Source: JAYPUA01 sp038133845 (GTDB lineage: Bacteria > SAR324 > NAC60-12). From it: DNA of 64,000 nt. Under the pieces are notes generated by a model. That model did no database searches, was not told where the DNA came from, and worked only from the letters and a program-made list of their open reading frames with translations. How positions within the stretch are numbered: the first letter of the stretch is position 1; every line of letters begins with the position of its first letter. This document shows, in pieces, positions 1 to 8,900 of the stretch. A program made the position numbers and the translations under genes. Location of the stretch: contig JAYPUA010000015.1 of assembly GCA_038133845.1 (NCBI GenBank), positions 1-64,000 on the forward strand, read 5' to 3'.

Positions 1-41
1 GGGCTGGAGATTGGAAAAATCTGCCGTCTGGGGGAGGCAAG

Positions 42-63
42 GCCCGGAGTGAAAAGTCCGGGC
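42..63 (-). terminator. Hairpin after phasin-like gene
   Basis: A perfect 7-bp inverted repeat (GCCCGGA/TCCGGGC, 8-nt loop) lies just past the stop codon of the minus-strand gene at 72-353. There is no U-tract, so an intrinsic terminator is only a possibility. Confidence 0.35.
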
Positions 64-71
64 ACAGGGGG

Positions 72-353
72 TCAGGACTTCGGAGTCATCTGCTCGATGT
101 TCTTCATCCACTCTTCAGTCATCTTGCGCATCTCGCCCATCATCATGCGCGTGTTCTTGAACATTTCCTCCACCATGTTCATGTGCACGTCCTTCACGCC
201 CTTGATGGCGCCCCCCATCGGGGTGCTCTCCAGCGCTGCGTAAGCGTTCTCCAGTGCCTGACGCTGATACACTTCAATCTCTTCCAGGTTTCTCTGATAC
301 TGTTCGGCCCAAGTGTTGTAGGCCTGCTGCATGGCGTCCATGGGGTTGTTCAT
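72..353 (-). CDS. Small phasin-like helical protein
   Basis: This 93-residue protein is predicted to be almost wholly alpha-helical and is rich in Met, Glu and Lys. It has no signal peptide or membrane segment. A longer reading frame exists upstream, but the ATG at 353 follows an AGAGG Shine-Dalgarno with good spacing, and the upstream extension has a non-coding composition. The alternating MxxMMxEM/RKMxEEW pattern near the C-terminus resembles phasins and other small granule-associated proteins that coat polyhydroxyalkanoate granules. That assignment rests on composition and length only; no catalytic motif is present and no PHA synthase lies nearby. The gene diverges from xdhB. Confidence 0.6.
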   Translation of the reverse strand: MNNPMDAMQQAYNTWAEQYQRNLEEIEVYQRQALENAYAALESTPMGGAIKGVKDVHMNMVEEMFKNTRMMMGEMRKMTEEWMKNIEQMTPKS

Positions 354-531
354 TCTGCCTCTTTTTTGTTTCGGTTGGGGGAAAAACAGATGAAATCTTA
401 AAGAAATATCAAAAAATTGCAACTTAAATTTTAATTCGACACCAAATAGTATTGAAGTGGCTCCGGAAGAAAATCCGAAGGGAGGGAAGCCCCGGGGACA
501 GGCTGCTCGTGGTCTTGCCATCTGAAGGGAG

Positions 532-577
532 TTGTGACAGGTTTTTTCACAAAACCTTCACGCAGTGCCGTGAAGGT
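532..577. promoter_or_regulatory. Two adjacent inverted repeats upstream of xdhB
   Basis: TTGTGA (532-537) and TCACAA (547-552) form one dyad with a 9-nt spacer. ACCTTCACG (554-562) and CGTGAAGGT (569-577) form a perfect 9-bp dyad with a 6-nt spacer. Both sit 24-69 bp before the xdhB start, where an operator would be expected. The first resembles a CRP/FNR half-site pair but with wider spacing than the N6 consensus. Confidence 0.45.
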
Positions 578-600
578 CAACTCAAGACAGGGGACGAGGC

Positions 601-2994
601 ATGGCTGCCGTAGGAAAGAGCATCCCACATGATTCTGCTGTGGGACATGTAACCGGGGAGGCGCTGTATCTGGACGACGTGGCCCCCATGCGGGGAGAGC
701 TGTTGGTCGACTTTCTCGGAAGCCCGGTTGCTCACGGGAAGCTCCTTGGAGCGAACTACGAGGAACTTCTCGGCCTCCCCGGAGTGGTCGCGCTCTACAC
801 TGCCGAAGACCTGCCCGGACACCATCAGTTCGGACCGATCCTGGCGGACGAGGACTTCCTCGCCGAAGGCTGGGTGCAGTACATCGGACAGCCGATCGCC
901 ATCGTCGCCGCAGAGCATCCGCGTGCCCTGTCCGAGGCCAAAAAGCGCGTGCGCTGGGAGATCGAGCCGCTCGAGTCGGTGCTGACGATTGAGCAGGCGC
1001 TGGCTCGAAAAGACTTCATCGGTCCCACCCGCAGCATCGAGCGGGGCGACTTCGAGGCCGCCTGGAGCGCCGCGGAGCATCGGCTGGAAGGGACCTTCTT
1101 CTGCAACGGGCAGGAGCAATTCTACCTCGAGTCCCAGGCAGCGCTGGCCTACCCCGGAGAGGGCGGTGAGTTGCTGGTGCACTCCTCCACCCAGAACCCC
1201 ACGGAAATTCAGCAGGTGGTCGCCGAGGCCCTGGGACTTGGCTTTCACGAGGTGGTCTGTACCTGCAAGCGTATGGGAGGAGGATTCGGCGGCAAGGAGA
1301 CACAAGCCGCTATTCCGGCCGTGATGGCTGCCCTGGTCGCCTACCGCACCCGCCGTCCGGCCCGGATCGCCTGGACGAAGGATGACGACATGATCACGAC
1401 AGGGAAGCGTCACCCCTACCGCATCGACTACCGGACCACCTTCACCGCCGAAGGACGCATCACAGGGCTGGACTTCGACATCTACTCCAACGGTGGAGCC
1501 ACGGCAGACCTTTCGACCTCGATCATGGAGCGCACGCTGCTGCACTCAGAGAACGCCTACTACGTCCCGAACGTGCGCTTCCGGGGAACGGTCTGTCGCA
1601 CCAACCTGCCCCCCAACACCGCGTTCCGTGGATTCGGAGGCCCGCAGGGAATGGCCAACGTGGAGAATGTGGTGCAGGAGATCGCCATCTCTCTGGGCAA
1701 GGACGCCTACGACATTCGGCGACTGAACCTCTATGGTCATGACGAGCGCAACGTCGCTCCCTATGGGCAGTTGGTACAAAATCACGTGCTCCCGGAGGTA
1801 CTGGATCAGCTGCTGGAGACCTCCAACTATCGGCAGCGCCTCGCAGACATCGAGGCCTTCAACCGGACCTCCTCTACGGAACTGCGTGGCCTCGCGCTCA
1901 CGCCGGTCAAGTTCGGAATCTCCTTCACCACCAAATTTCTCAACCAAGGCAACGCGCTGGTCAACATTTACAAGGACGGCTCGGTTCAGGTCTCCACAGG
2001 TGGAACCGAGATGGGGCAGGGCCTGAACACCAAGATCCGGCAGCTGGTGGCTGACGAGTTGGGAGTGAGCTACGAACACATCCGGGTGATGACCACCTCT
2101 ACGGAGAAAAACAACAACGCCTCGCCCACTGCCGCTTCTGCCGGAACAGACCTGAACGGGATGGCCGCCGTGGAGGCCTGCCGGAAGATTCGTGAGCGCC
2201 TGGCCCCACTTGCCGCCGGGCAGTTGGAAAATCCGGAGGTCGGAATCACTGCGGACGCCAGCTTCATCCGCTTTGCACATGACCAGGTCTGGGACGAACG
2301 CCTTCCGGAGACACGGATGCCGTTCCCCGACCTCGTCAAGCAGGCCTACATGGAGCGCATCAGCCTGGGTGAGCGGGGTTTCTATCGCACTCCCGGGGTC
2401 GACTTCAATCGGGAGACCGGGAGCGGCTATCCATTCTTCTACTACACCACCGGGGCTGCGGTGGCCGAGGTGAGCATTGACAGATTCACCGGAAACCTTG
2501 CCCTGCGGCGGGCCGACCTGCTGATGGACATCGGCGAGTCCATCAATCCCGGGATCGACCGGGGCCAGGTAATCGGCGGGTTCATCCAGGGCGTCGGTTG
2601 GGTCACCAACGAGGAACTGCGCTACTCGAGCGAGGGCGCGCTGCTCTCGCACTCTCCAACCACCTACAAGATCCCCAACATCCAGGACCTCCCGGAGATG
2701 CTGCAGGTGGACTTCATCCACAACCCGAACCACCAGATCAACGTCCGGCGCTCCAAGGCGATTGGCGAGCCGCCGCTGATGCTCTGCATTTCGGTGTGGA
2801 TGGCCGTCAAGCATGCCCTCTCCTGCGTCAGACCCGGGGTGATTCCCAGACTCAACCTCCCGGCAACCGGTGAAGAGATTCTCAAGCGGCTCAGCGAATT
2901 GGAGGGCTTCCCGGCGTTTCAAACTCCGGAGGCGGAGATTCCCCTGGTCGGAGTGAGCACACCGGCCCCACCGGCCTCCTCCATCGCGGCCTGA
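601..2994 (+). CDS. xdhB: Xanthine dehydrogenase, molybdopterin-binding subunit
   Basis: This is the large molybdenum-cofactor subunit of a xanthine dehydrogenase-type hydroxylase, which oxidises purines such as hypoxanthine and xanthine. It is 797 residues long, close to the usual XdhB length. Family motifs are in order: GGGFGGKETQ near residue 225, AFRGFGGPQG near 341, GGTEMGQG near 466, and GEPPLML near 721, which carries the expected catalytic Glu. The ATG at 601 follows a GGGGACGAGG ribosome-binding region. The FeS/FAD subunit (XdhA) and the maturation factor XdhC normally lie adjacent but are absent here; the next gene encodes a TPR protein. Substrate specificity within the family cannot be read from sequence alone. 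Confidence 0.9.
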   Translation: MAAVGKSIPHDSAVGHVTGEALYLDDVAPMRGELLVDFLGSPVAHGKLLGANYEELLGLPGVVALYTAEDLPGHHQFGPILADEDFLAEGWVQYIGQPIAIVAAEHPRALSEAKKRVRWEIEPLESVLTIEQALARKDFIGPTRSIERGDFEAAWSAAEHRLEGTFFCNGQEQFYLESQAALAYPGEGGELLVHSSTQNPTEIQQVVAEALGLGFHEVVCTCKRMGGGFGGKETQAAIPAVMAALVAYRTRRPARIAWTKDDDMITTGKRHPYRIDYRTTFTAEGRITGLDFDIYSNGGATADLSTSIMERTLLHSENAYYVPNVRFRGTVCRTNLPPNTAFRGFGGPQGMANVENVVQEIAISLGKDAYDIRRLNLYGHDERNVAPYGQLVQNHVLPEVLDQLLETSNYRQRLADIEAFNRTSSTELRGLALTPVKFGISFTTKFLNQGNALVNIYKDGSVQVSTGGTEMGQGLNTKIRQLVADELGVSYEHIRVMTTSTEKNNNASPTAASAGTDLNGMAAVEACRKIRERLAPLAAGQLENPEVGITADASFIRFAHDQVWDERLPETRMPFPDLVKQAYMERISLGERGFYRTPGVDFNRETGSGYPFFYYTTGAAVAEVSIDRFTGNLALRRADLLMDIGESINPGIDRGQVIGGFIQGVGWVTNEELRYSSEGALLSHSPTTYKIPNIQDLPEMLQVDFIHNPNHQINVRRSKAIGEPPLMLCISVWMAVKHALSCVRPGVIPRLNLPATGEEILKRLSELEGFPAFQTPEAEIPLVGVSTPAPPASSIAA

Positions 2995-3019
2995 CCCCTT
3001 CTCAAACTCAGGAGACGTG

Positions 3020-3589
3020 ATGCGCTGGACCAGATCTCTGCTACACCGGCTGGGCGGAGGGCTCCTGCTTGGAGCGCTCGCCGTGTCCTCGGCCTGGGCC
3101 GACCAGAACAGCCCTCGACTCGACGCCCTCTTTGGCCAACTGCACGTCGCCCGGAGTTCCTTTGAGGCCGGGATGCTCGAACAGATGATCTGGGAGGTCT
3201 GGATTGAGCACGAAGACCCGCAGGTGCAGCGGCAGATGCGCTCCGCGGCAGACTTCATGAGCGCCCAGGAGTACGGGTCTGCCTTGGCACTCCTGGACAC
3301 CGTGGTGGAGCAGGTCCCGGACTATGCCGAGGGCTGGAACCGAAGGGCGACCGTGCGCTTTCTGGCAGCAGACTACAAGGGGTCGGTAGAGGATATCGAC
3401 CGCACGCTGGCGCTGGAGCCTCGACACTTCGGTGCACTCTCCGGATTGGGGCAGATCCGCATGATCCAGCAGCGCCCGGAGGAAGCGCTGGAGGCCTTTG
3501 AGCGCGCGCTGGAGGTCAACCCGCACATGCGCTCAGTCCGGACCATCCGAGACCGCCTGAAGCTTGGTCTGCAGCAGCAGGCCATCTGA
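3020..3589 (+). CDS. Secreted TPR-repeat protein
   Basis: This 189-residue protein starts with a Sec-type signal peptide (basic start, hydrophobic stretch, then AWA before DQN, a likely cleavage site near residue 28). Two to three TPR-like helical hairpins follow; the clearest are around the EGWNRRATVRFLAADY and LSGLGQIRMIQQRPEEALEA segments. TPR units mediate protein contacts, here probably in the periplasm. The ATG at 3020 is preferred over the GTG at 3017 because AGGAG at 3010-3014 is better spaced. The gene follows xdhB by 25 bp and may be co-transcribed, but no functional link is evident. Confidence 0.8.
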   Translation: MRWTRSLLHRLGGGLLLGALAVSSAWADQNSPRLDALFGQLHVARSSFEAGMLEQMIWEVWIEHEDPQVQRQMRSAADFMSAQEYGSALALLDTVVEQVPDYAEGWNRRATVRFLAADYKGSVEDIDRTLALEPRHFGALSGLGQIRMIQQRPEEALEAFERALEVNPHMRSVRTIRDRLKLGLQQQAI

Positions 3590-3609
3590 ACCTTCCTGCC
3601 CTCCTCCGT

Positions 3610-3855
3610 ATGTCGACCTCGTCCCCTTCGGACACCTCGATCACGCTTGCCCCGCTGCATCGGGTGACCTTTACCGTCACTCTCCATCCAGAACAACCTC
3701 ACGCCGAGACGCGGCAACACGTGTTCTCTCTCCGGAGTCGTGTTCCAGAGCATGTGGAGGACTTCATCTCCGCGCGGCTCTGGGATCTCTCCTTGCGCTA
3801 CGAGTCCTTCTCCAGCAAGCAGTTCACCTACCAACTGGACGCCCTCACCTCCTGA
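3610..3855 (+). CDS. Small conserved-looking hypothetical protein
   Basis: This 81-residue reading frame has codon use like its neighbours (GC-rich third positions, no rare-codon clusters) and sits in the gap between the TPR gene and fmt. Translation gives a mixed alpha/beta sequence without a signal peptide, membrane segment or known motif. No strong Shine-Dalgarno precedes the ATG, so the start is uncertain. I do not recognise a family. Confidence 0.5.
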   Translation: MSTSSPSDTSITLAPLHRVTFTVTLHPEQPHAETRQHVFSLRSRVPEHVEDFISARLWDLSLRYESFSSKQFTYQLDALTS

Positions 3856-3936
3856 TCTCTTCAAAAACGATTTGCGGGTCCGCCCTTTTCTGGGCAAACT
3901 AGCCCCTTGGTTCTTGGAGATGGACTTGGAAAGACA

Positions 3937-4884
3937 ATGAGATGGATATTCATGGGGACTCCGGAGTGGGCGCTGCCTTCTCTGGAGGCACTGCTCAATG
4001 CAGGAGAGGAAGTTGCGGGCGTGTTGACGCAGCCAGATCGACCCGTCGGCCGAAAGCAGGTGCAGACGCCCTCTGCGGTCAAGGTGCGCGCACAGGAGCT
4101 GGGAATTCCCGTCTTCACCCCGGAGCGTGTGGGCGATTCGATTGGCCAAGAGGCGCTGAGGACGCTGCGTCCGGAGGCCCTGCTAGTCTGTGCCTACGGA
4201 CAGCTTTTGCCACAATCGGTGCTGGACCTCCCGCCTCAAGGATGCTACAACCTGCACTTTTCCCTGCTGCCCCGGTGGCGCGGAGCCAGCCCAGTTCAGG
4301 CCGCAATTGCTGCCGGAGATGCTCACACCGGGGTGTCTCTGCAGAAGATGGTGATGAAATTGGATGCCGGCCCCCTCGTGGCCCGCTCAGAGGTTGTGCC
4401 GATTCAGGCACAGGACACGTCCGAGACTCTGGGAGCCCGGCTGGCTTCCTTGGGTGGCGAGTTGATCCGAGACGCTTTGCCGCTTCTGTCGGGTGGTGCT
4501 CCGGAGGCCCAGCCTCAGGATGAGGCTCAGGTTACCATCTGCCGCATCCTCCGCAAGGAGCAGGGGCGGATCCACTGGGATCAGGATACTGCCGTGAGCC
4601 TGGAGCGTCGGCTCCGGGCCTTCACCCCCTGGCCCGGGCTTTACTGTTTTGGTCCCGATGGGAAGCGGCTACAACTGACTCAGGTCGAGGCAAGAGCGGA
4701 GAGCGACGGAGGCTCGGAGGCCGCCTCCGTTCCCGGAATTGTGCTACCGGAGTTTTTTGTCGGGACCGCAGAGGGGACACTGCAGGTGCTGCGCCTCCGT
4801 CCGGAGGGCAAGGGAGAGATGACCGCTACCGAATTTCTCCGAGGGCGCTCCGACTGGGTGGGGAAACACCTGCGTGCCTCGTGA
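3937..4884 (+). CDS. fmt: Methionyl-tRNA formyltransferase
   Basis: Fmt transfers a formyl group from 10-formyl-tetrahydrofolate to initiator Met-tRNA. The 315-residue length is typical. The N-terminal formyltransferase domain begins MRWIFMGTPEWALPSL and contains the NLHFSLLPRWRGASPVQ signature near residues 105-121 with the conserved Asn and His. The GVSLQKM..LDAGPL block follows, then the C-terminal OB-like domain. The frame is open from a TTG at 3907, but homology places the start at the ATG at 3937. Peptide deformylase (def), a common neighbour, is not in the window. Confidence 0.95.
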   Translation: MRWIFMGTPEWALPSLEALLNAGEEVAGVLTQPDRPVGRKQVQTPSAVKVRAQELGIPVFTPERVGDSIGQEALRTLRPEALLVCAYGQLLPQSVLDLPPQGCYNLHFSLLPRWRGASPVQAAIAAGDAHTGVSLQKMVMKLDAGPLVARSEVVPIQAQDTSETLGARLASLGGELIRDALPLLSGGAPEAQPQDEAQVTICRILRKEQGRIHWDQDTAVSLERRLRAFTPWPGLYCFGPDGKRLQLTQVEARAESDGGSEAASVPGIVLPEFFVGTAEGTLQVLRLRPEGKGEMTATEFLRGRSDWVGKHLRAS

Positions 4885-4985
4885 GCCGGTGACCCAGCTC
4901 CCCAACTCGATCTTCTGCAGGCTCGCGCCTGCTGCTTTGAAATCCTGGAGCAGTCGCTTTTGCTCCTCCTTTGCTCAGGGTCTTC

Positions 4986-5759
4986 ATGCCCACAGTCATT
5001 TCATTTGCCAGCCAGAAAGGGGGCGTGGGGAAAACCACGTCGGCCATTCACCTCGCCTCAGCCTTTGCGCTCGGGGGCTACCGAACCTTGCTGATGGACC
5101 TCGACCCACAAGGCTCGGTTCACTCGGCCCTGGGCATCTCCAAGCGTCCGGAACGGGGAGTGCAGGAGTTGTTCTGCGACTCCGAGATCCCGATCAAGGA
5201 CCTGATTCAGCACAGCGAACACGAGAACCTGGAGTACCTGCTCTCCAACATGGGGCAACTGACGGAGGAGCGAGAGGTATTGCAGGCCGCCTCGGACTAC
5301 TACTTTCTGACTCAGCGGCTGGAGGAACTCCCGGAGAATGAGTATGACTTCATCCTGATCGACTCTCCGGCAGCAATCAACTCCTTGAGCATCAACGGCG
5401 TGATCGCCGCAGATCTGGTCATCGTTCCGCTCCAGTGCGAGGCCTTGGCCATCAAGTCGCTCAAGCGCTTCCTGTCGGCCTTCCGCGAGTTGCAGAGCAG
5501 CGTGGAACCCAACCTCCGAATCGCCGGGGTGCTGCTGACCATGTACAATCGGGGGATTCGTGCGCACCAGCAGGTGGTGAGGCAGGTCTATCAGGCGCTG
5601 GGAGACTCGGTCTTTGAGACCATCATCCCGGAGTGTCCTCACATCGTCGAGGCAAGCGCACTGGGAGTGGATGTGATTCGGCAGCGCCTCAACTCCATCG
5701 GAGCGACGGGCTACATTCGGCTGGCCAATGAGTTGCTGGACCGCTTCCGGTTGCGCTAG
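4986..5759 (+). CDS. ParA/Soj-family ATPase
   Basis: This 257-residue protein has the deviant Walker A motif KGGVGKTT near its start, a Walker A' DLDPQG, and the switch region LIDSPA around residue 125. ParA-type ATPases bind DNA or membranes and position chromosomes, plasmids or protein complexes. The ATG at 4986 follows AGGG with 5-nt spacing. No parB gene is adjacent; instead the gene converges on a flagellar-region operon, overlapping its last gene by 4 bp. The role could be chromosome segregation or placement of a cellular machine. Confidence 0.85.
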   Translation: MPTVISFASQKGGVGKTTSAIHLASAFALGGYRTLLMDLDPQGSVHSALGISKRPERGVQELFCDSEIPIKDLIQHSEHENLEYLLSNMGQLTEEREVLQAASDYYFLTQRLEELPENEYDFILIDSPAAINSLSINGVIAADLVIVPLQCEALAIKSLKRFLSAFRELQSSVEPNLRIAGVLLTMYNRGIRAHQQVVRQVYQALGDSVFETIIPECPHIVEASALGVDVIRQRLNSIGATGYIRLANELLDRFRLR

Positions 5760-6763
5760 CGCTTCTTGCGGCTGAGATCAAACAGCCTTCCACGCAGTTC
5801 TCCAAGGATTTCGTGGATGGGCATGTCCGGCATTTCCTCCCAACCCATCGTCCGGAGAATGTAGGCCAGCAGCAACGGCCGCCGCATGCCTCGGTCTTCC
5901 CAGATGCGGTGAATCTCCTCATGCTCTCGGGGCAGGGGGCGTCCGTCGATGTCGCGGCGCAAGAGAAACTTGAGGGCCGAGTCCGGATACTCGCCAACAA
6001 ACAGGGCCATCGAGGCCGCCGTGATCTCTCCGTTGCCAAAGACCACGTCTGCTTCGTCATCCGTCACCTGAGCGAGCCCCAGTTTGCCTCCTTCCAGTTC
6101 CTCCAGATCGTCCAACTCGTCGAGATCTCCCGCAGGGAGTTCGACATCCAGCAGGTTGGCCGCAGAGACCTCTTCAACAGAAGTCACAACCACTTCTTCC
6201 TCCAACGGTTCCTCCTCGAACTCTTCAGAGAGCGCCGCCGCTGAGGTAACTGTCCCCTCTGAATCGTCTCCGGCGATCTCCGACTCAACAGGAATCTCCA
6301 GGCTCTCTTCCGACAGTTCCTCCTGAACCGAGGCTTCTCCGGCCTCCAGTTCTTCGGCTACTGGGATCTCCAGATCCTCCTCGGTGGAGGACTCCATTTC
6401 CGGACCTTCCTTCCCTGCGGCGCGGCGCCTGCGACGGTGCCCTTCCAGGTAGTCTCGGACGCGGGTAAAGGGAGGGAGTGGATTTTCAGGGATGAACTCT
6501 GGATCCAGAAAACGTCCTGCTCGGCGCAGTCGTTCATAGGTAACCGCAGGGGTCTGTTCGGACGTGTCCTCAACAAGTCTTAGGATGTCCTGAGGCATCA
6601 CCCAGCCACTCGCCGGACGAGCCTTCGCCGGAACTCGGGCGCGGGAGGTCTGACGCGATTCATCGGAGAGGTGCGGGGATTCCGGATCGTGAACGGAGGC
6701 TGGGAGGTGGCGTTTCCAGAAGCCGTCCAGCAGAGCTTCGGCCTGGAAGCCGGAGAGAGGCAT
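5756..6763 (-). CDS. Acidic protein of unknown function, flagellar operon
   Basis: This 335-residue protein has a basic N-terminal third, a strongly acidic low-complexity middle (about residues 115-245, long Glu/Asp-rich runs, probably disordered), and a compact C-terminal domain of about 90 residues ending in a basic tail. No signal peptide or membrane segment is visible. Its ATG overlaps the previous stop (TGATG), so it is translationally coupled to the 112-residue gene upstream. It is the last gene of the run flagellin, mnmE, FlgN-like, 112-aa gene, this gene. I do not recognise the family; position suggests a flagellar accessory or chaperone role. Confidence 0.7.
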   Translation of the reverse strand: MPLSGFQAEALLDGFWKRHLPASVHDPESPHLSDESRQTSRARVPAKARPASGWVMPQDILRLVEDTSEQTPAVTYERLRRAGRFLDPEFIPENPLPPFTRVRDYLEGHRRRRRAAGKEGPEMESSTEEDLEIPVAEELEAGEASVQEELSEESLEIPVESEIAGDDSEGTVTSAAALSEEFEEEPLEEEVVVTSVEEVSAANLLDVELPAGDLDELDDLEELEGGKLGLAQVTDDEADVVFGNGEITAASMALFVGEYPDSALKFLLRRDIDGRPLPREHEEIHRIWEDRGMRRPLLLAYILRTMGWEEMPDMPIHEILGELRGRLFDLSRKKR

Positions 6764-7101
6764 CAGGCCTTGGTGCGGTAGACCATGCCGACTTCCTTCA
6801 GCAAGGCTCCGCTTCGGAGGATCCGTTCGAGGGGGTACTCGTGGAGGACTCGTCCTCCCTTCTGCAATTGAATGAGGGTCTTGCCCGCGATCTCGATGGG
6901 GACGAACTCCATGGAGCGGGTTCGAGGGTGACGCTGCAGGCGAGAGTTGGCCTGCAGGACCAGGCGCCGCAGCTTGAGGCGGTCCAGGCGAGACTCTTCG
7001 GGCAAGGTGGACTCTGTGCGAGCCGGAGCCACCGGGCTTCCCGATTCAACAATCGGGGCGCTGTGTCCCACTGCTCCAACGGCATCCATGTTGATCGACA
7101 T
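6763..7101 (-). CDS. Small FlaG-like protein (tentative)
   Basis: This 112-residue protein has a variable N-terminus and a C-terminal beta-rich stretch, IEIAGKTLIQLQKGG followed by RVLHEYPLERIL. The pattern recalls FlaG proteins, which end in a strand-turn-strand followed by an IPPEE-like motif and often lie next to flagellin and fliD genes. The match is by pattern only. The ATG follows the upstream stop by one base and overlaps the downstream ATG, so all three genes are tightly coupled. Confidence 0.6.
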   Translation of the reverse strand: MSINMDAVGAVGHSAPIVESGSPVAPARTESTLPEESRLDRLKLRRLVLQANSRLQRHPRTRSMEFVPIEIAGKTLIQLQKGGRVLHEYPLERILRSGALLKEVGMVYRTKA

Positions 7102-7102
7102 C

Positions 7103-7570
7103 TCAGGCCTTGTTCTGACGGCGTAGGTTCATCAGCCGACCGGCACGACCGGCACCAGGCTGAATGTAGTTGACTTGATTGCGCAGTTGTCCGATCTCCC
7201 GAGACAGCTCTTGCCGATCCTTTTGGAGACGGGTCATGAACGAGTTTTCGGCTTCTTGAATCTGCTCCAGCAGTCGAGCCGATAACCGGAGCTGGCGAAC
7301 CTCCCGATAGTTCGGGGGGCGCCGATGCCGCGCCCCCCAGCTTTCCATAAGCTGGTCCAGCTTCCGGAGCTCTTCCATGAGCTGCTCTTTCCGACCGAGC
7401 AGGAGTTCCAACTCGGCCGGTTCCATCGGTTCTCGAATCGCAAGCTGCTGCTGACTCAGCTCAACCCACTGTTTGAGTTGGTCATTCTTGCGTTCGAGGA
7501 TCAAGATCAAATCGCTGTCCGCGAGTGCTTCATCACTTGCCAATGCAGAACTCAGCGAAGATTTTTCCAA
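7103..7570 (-). CDS. Coiled-coil, FlgN-like flagellar export chaperone (tentative)
   Basis: This protein of about 155 residues is nearly all helical with heptad patterns (KNDQLKQWVELSQQQLAI; AELELLLGRKEQLMEELRKL). Length, coiled-coil character and neighbours match FlgN, the export chaperone for hook-associated proteins FlgK and FlgL. The longest frame starts at a TTG at 7570 and overlaps the 3' end of mnmE by 38 bp; the TTG codons at 7543 and 7510 are alternatives and none has a convincing Shine-Dalgarno. The function remains inferred because FlgN sequences diverge strongly. Confidence 0.6.
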   Translation of the reverse strand: MEKSSLSSALASDEALADSDLILILERKNDQLKQWVELSQQQLAIREPMEPAELELLLGRKEQLMEELRKLDQLMESWGARHRRPPNYREVRQLRLSARLLEQIQEAENSFMTRLQKDRQELSREIGQLRNQVNYIQPGAGRAGRLMNLRRQNKA

Positions 7571-8900
7571 GCAGGTCGTCCGGAGTGGTCGCTCCGACGA
7601 TGGCCCCCAAGGCGTTGAGAGCCGTCCTCAGGTCCACCGCGAGGCACTCCTCTCCAACGTCCTGCACCAGTCCATCTCTCACCCACTCCAACGCCTCCAG
7701 CGCTCGCTCTGCGGACTGCTGTTGTCGCAGGTTGGTGATCCAGATCTCTTCTCCTGCGGGGACCTCGCCCATCATGGCCTTGCGTACCAGCAAGGCTTCC
7801 AGCAATTCCAGACCCTCTCCTGTACGGGCGGAGAGCAACACCTGCTCTCCGGGAAGCTCCGGATGCAGCCAATGTGGAGGCTGAGAGCAAAGATCCATCT
7901 TGTTCAGCACAGTCACTGTGCGCTCTGGATCAGCCTCCTCGAGCAGCTGAAGACTCTCCGGACCGAGCGGGCGCGAGGCGTCCAGCAGGATCAGGGTCAG
8001 ATCTGCCTGCTGCCAGGCGTTGCGGGATCGACGAATTCCTTCCTGCTCCACCACATCTGCAGTGGTCCGGATCCCTGCGGTGTCAATGATCCGGAAGGCG
8101 AGGCCTTTGAGGTGCAGTCTTTCTTCCAGACTGTCTCGCGTGGTCCCCGGAATCTCTGTGACGATCGCCCGCTGTTCTCGGAGCAGCGCGTTCATCAGCG
8201 AGGACTTCCCCACGTTGGGTTCGCCGATCAATGCAAGCGACACACCTTCGCGCATCCGGCGTCCCTGGTCCGCATGTTCCAACATGTGACGCAGGTCTGC
8301 AGAGGCTTGATCGATGCGCTTCAGGCAGTCCTCGTGATGGGTGAAGACGGTCCCTTCTTCCGGAAACTCGATGCAGGCCTCCACTAGCGCCGCGACCTGT
8401 GCCACTTGCTCCTCGATCGCCTCAATCGCACGAAAGAGCTTGCCACGCAGCTGGCGGACTGCCACCTGACGTCCGGACTCGGAGCGCGCGTGGATCAGGT
8501 CCGAGACCGCCTCCACCTGGGTCAGGTCCAGTCGGCCGTTCAGGAAGGCTCTCCGGGTAAACTCTCCTGGCTCCGCGAGCCGGGCTCCGTTTTCCAAAAC
8601 CATCCGGACCATGGCTTCCAGCGTCAGCGGGCTGCCGTGGCCTTGAATCTCTACAACCGTCTCCGCCGTGTAGGAGCGGGGGGCGCGCATCACTGCCACC
8701 AGGACCTCATCCAAAGGCTCCCCCGCTTTACTCATGATCCAGCCATGACTCAGCCGATGAGACGGCACCCGATGCAGATCGGCTCCCTGAAAGTGTGTGG
8801 CGACACACTCCACGGCGCGGGGACCGCTGATGCGAAGGACTCCAATTCCGGATGGCTGCGGAGCCGTCGCGATGGCGACGATGGTATCGTCGAGGTGCAT
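7533..8900 (-). CDS. mnmE: tRNA modification GTPase MnmE
   Basis: MnmE works with MnmG to install carboxymethylaminomethyl groups on the wobble uridine of several tRNAs. The 455-residue protein has the N-terminal folate-binding domain (DDTIVAIATAPQPSGIGVLR), the G-domain with P-loop GEPNVGKSS near residue 225, the DTAG switch and NKMD, and the invariant C-terminus FCIGK. Its ATG overlaps the stop of the flagellin gene upstream (TAATG). Standard neighbours (rnpA, yidC, jag, mnmG) are absent; instead it lies inside a flagellar transcription unit. Confidence 0.95.
   Translation of the reverse strand: MHLDDTIVAIATAPQPSGIGVLRISGPRAVECVATHFQGADLHRVPSHRLSHGWIMSKAGEPLDEVLVAVMRAPRSYTAETVVEIQGHGSPLTLEAMVRMVLENGARLAEPGEFTRRAFLNGRLDLTQVEAVSDLIHARSESGRQVAVRQLRGKLFRAIEAIEEQVAQVAALVEACIEFPEEGTVFTHHEDCLKRIDQASADLRHMLEHADQGRRMREGVSLALIGEPNVGKSSLMNALLREQRAIVTEIPGTTRDSLEERLHLKGLAFRIIDTAGIRTTADVVEQEGIRRSRNAWQQADLTLILLDASRPLGPESLQLLEEADPERTVTVLNKMDLCSQPPHWLHPELPGEQVLLSARTGEGLELLEALLVRKAMMGEVPAGEEIWITNLRQQQSAERALEALEWVRDGLVQDVGEECLAVDLRTALNALGAIVGATTPDDLLGKIFAEFCIGK

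Noticed and set aside
532..552. CRP site upstream of xdhB
   Set aside because: Half-sites resemble TGTGA/TCACA but the spacer is 9 nt instead of 6, so only a generic operator-like dyad is claimed.
577..1545. Long minus-strand frame opposite xdhB
   Set aside because: It is a shadow of a high-GC gene: the plus strand encodes a full XdhB with all motifs.
7277..7284. GCCGATAA matching the sigma-28 -10 box
   Set aside because: It lies inside the FlgN-like gene on the opposite strand and has no TAAA-type -35 at 11 nt.
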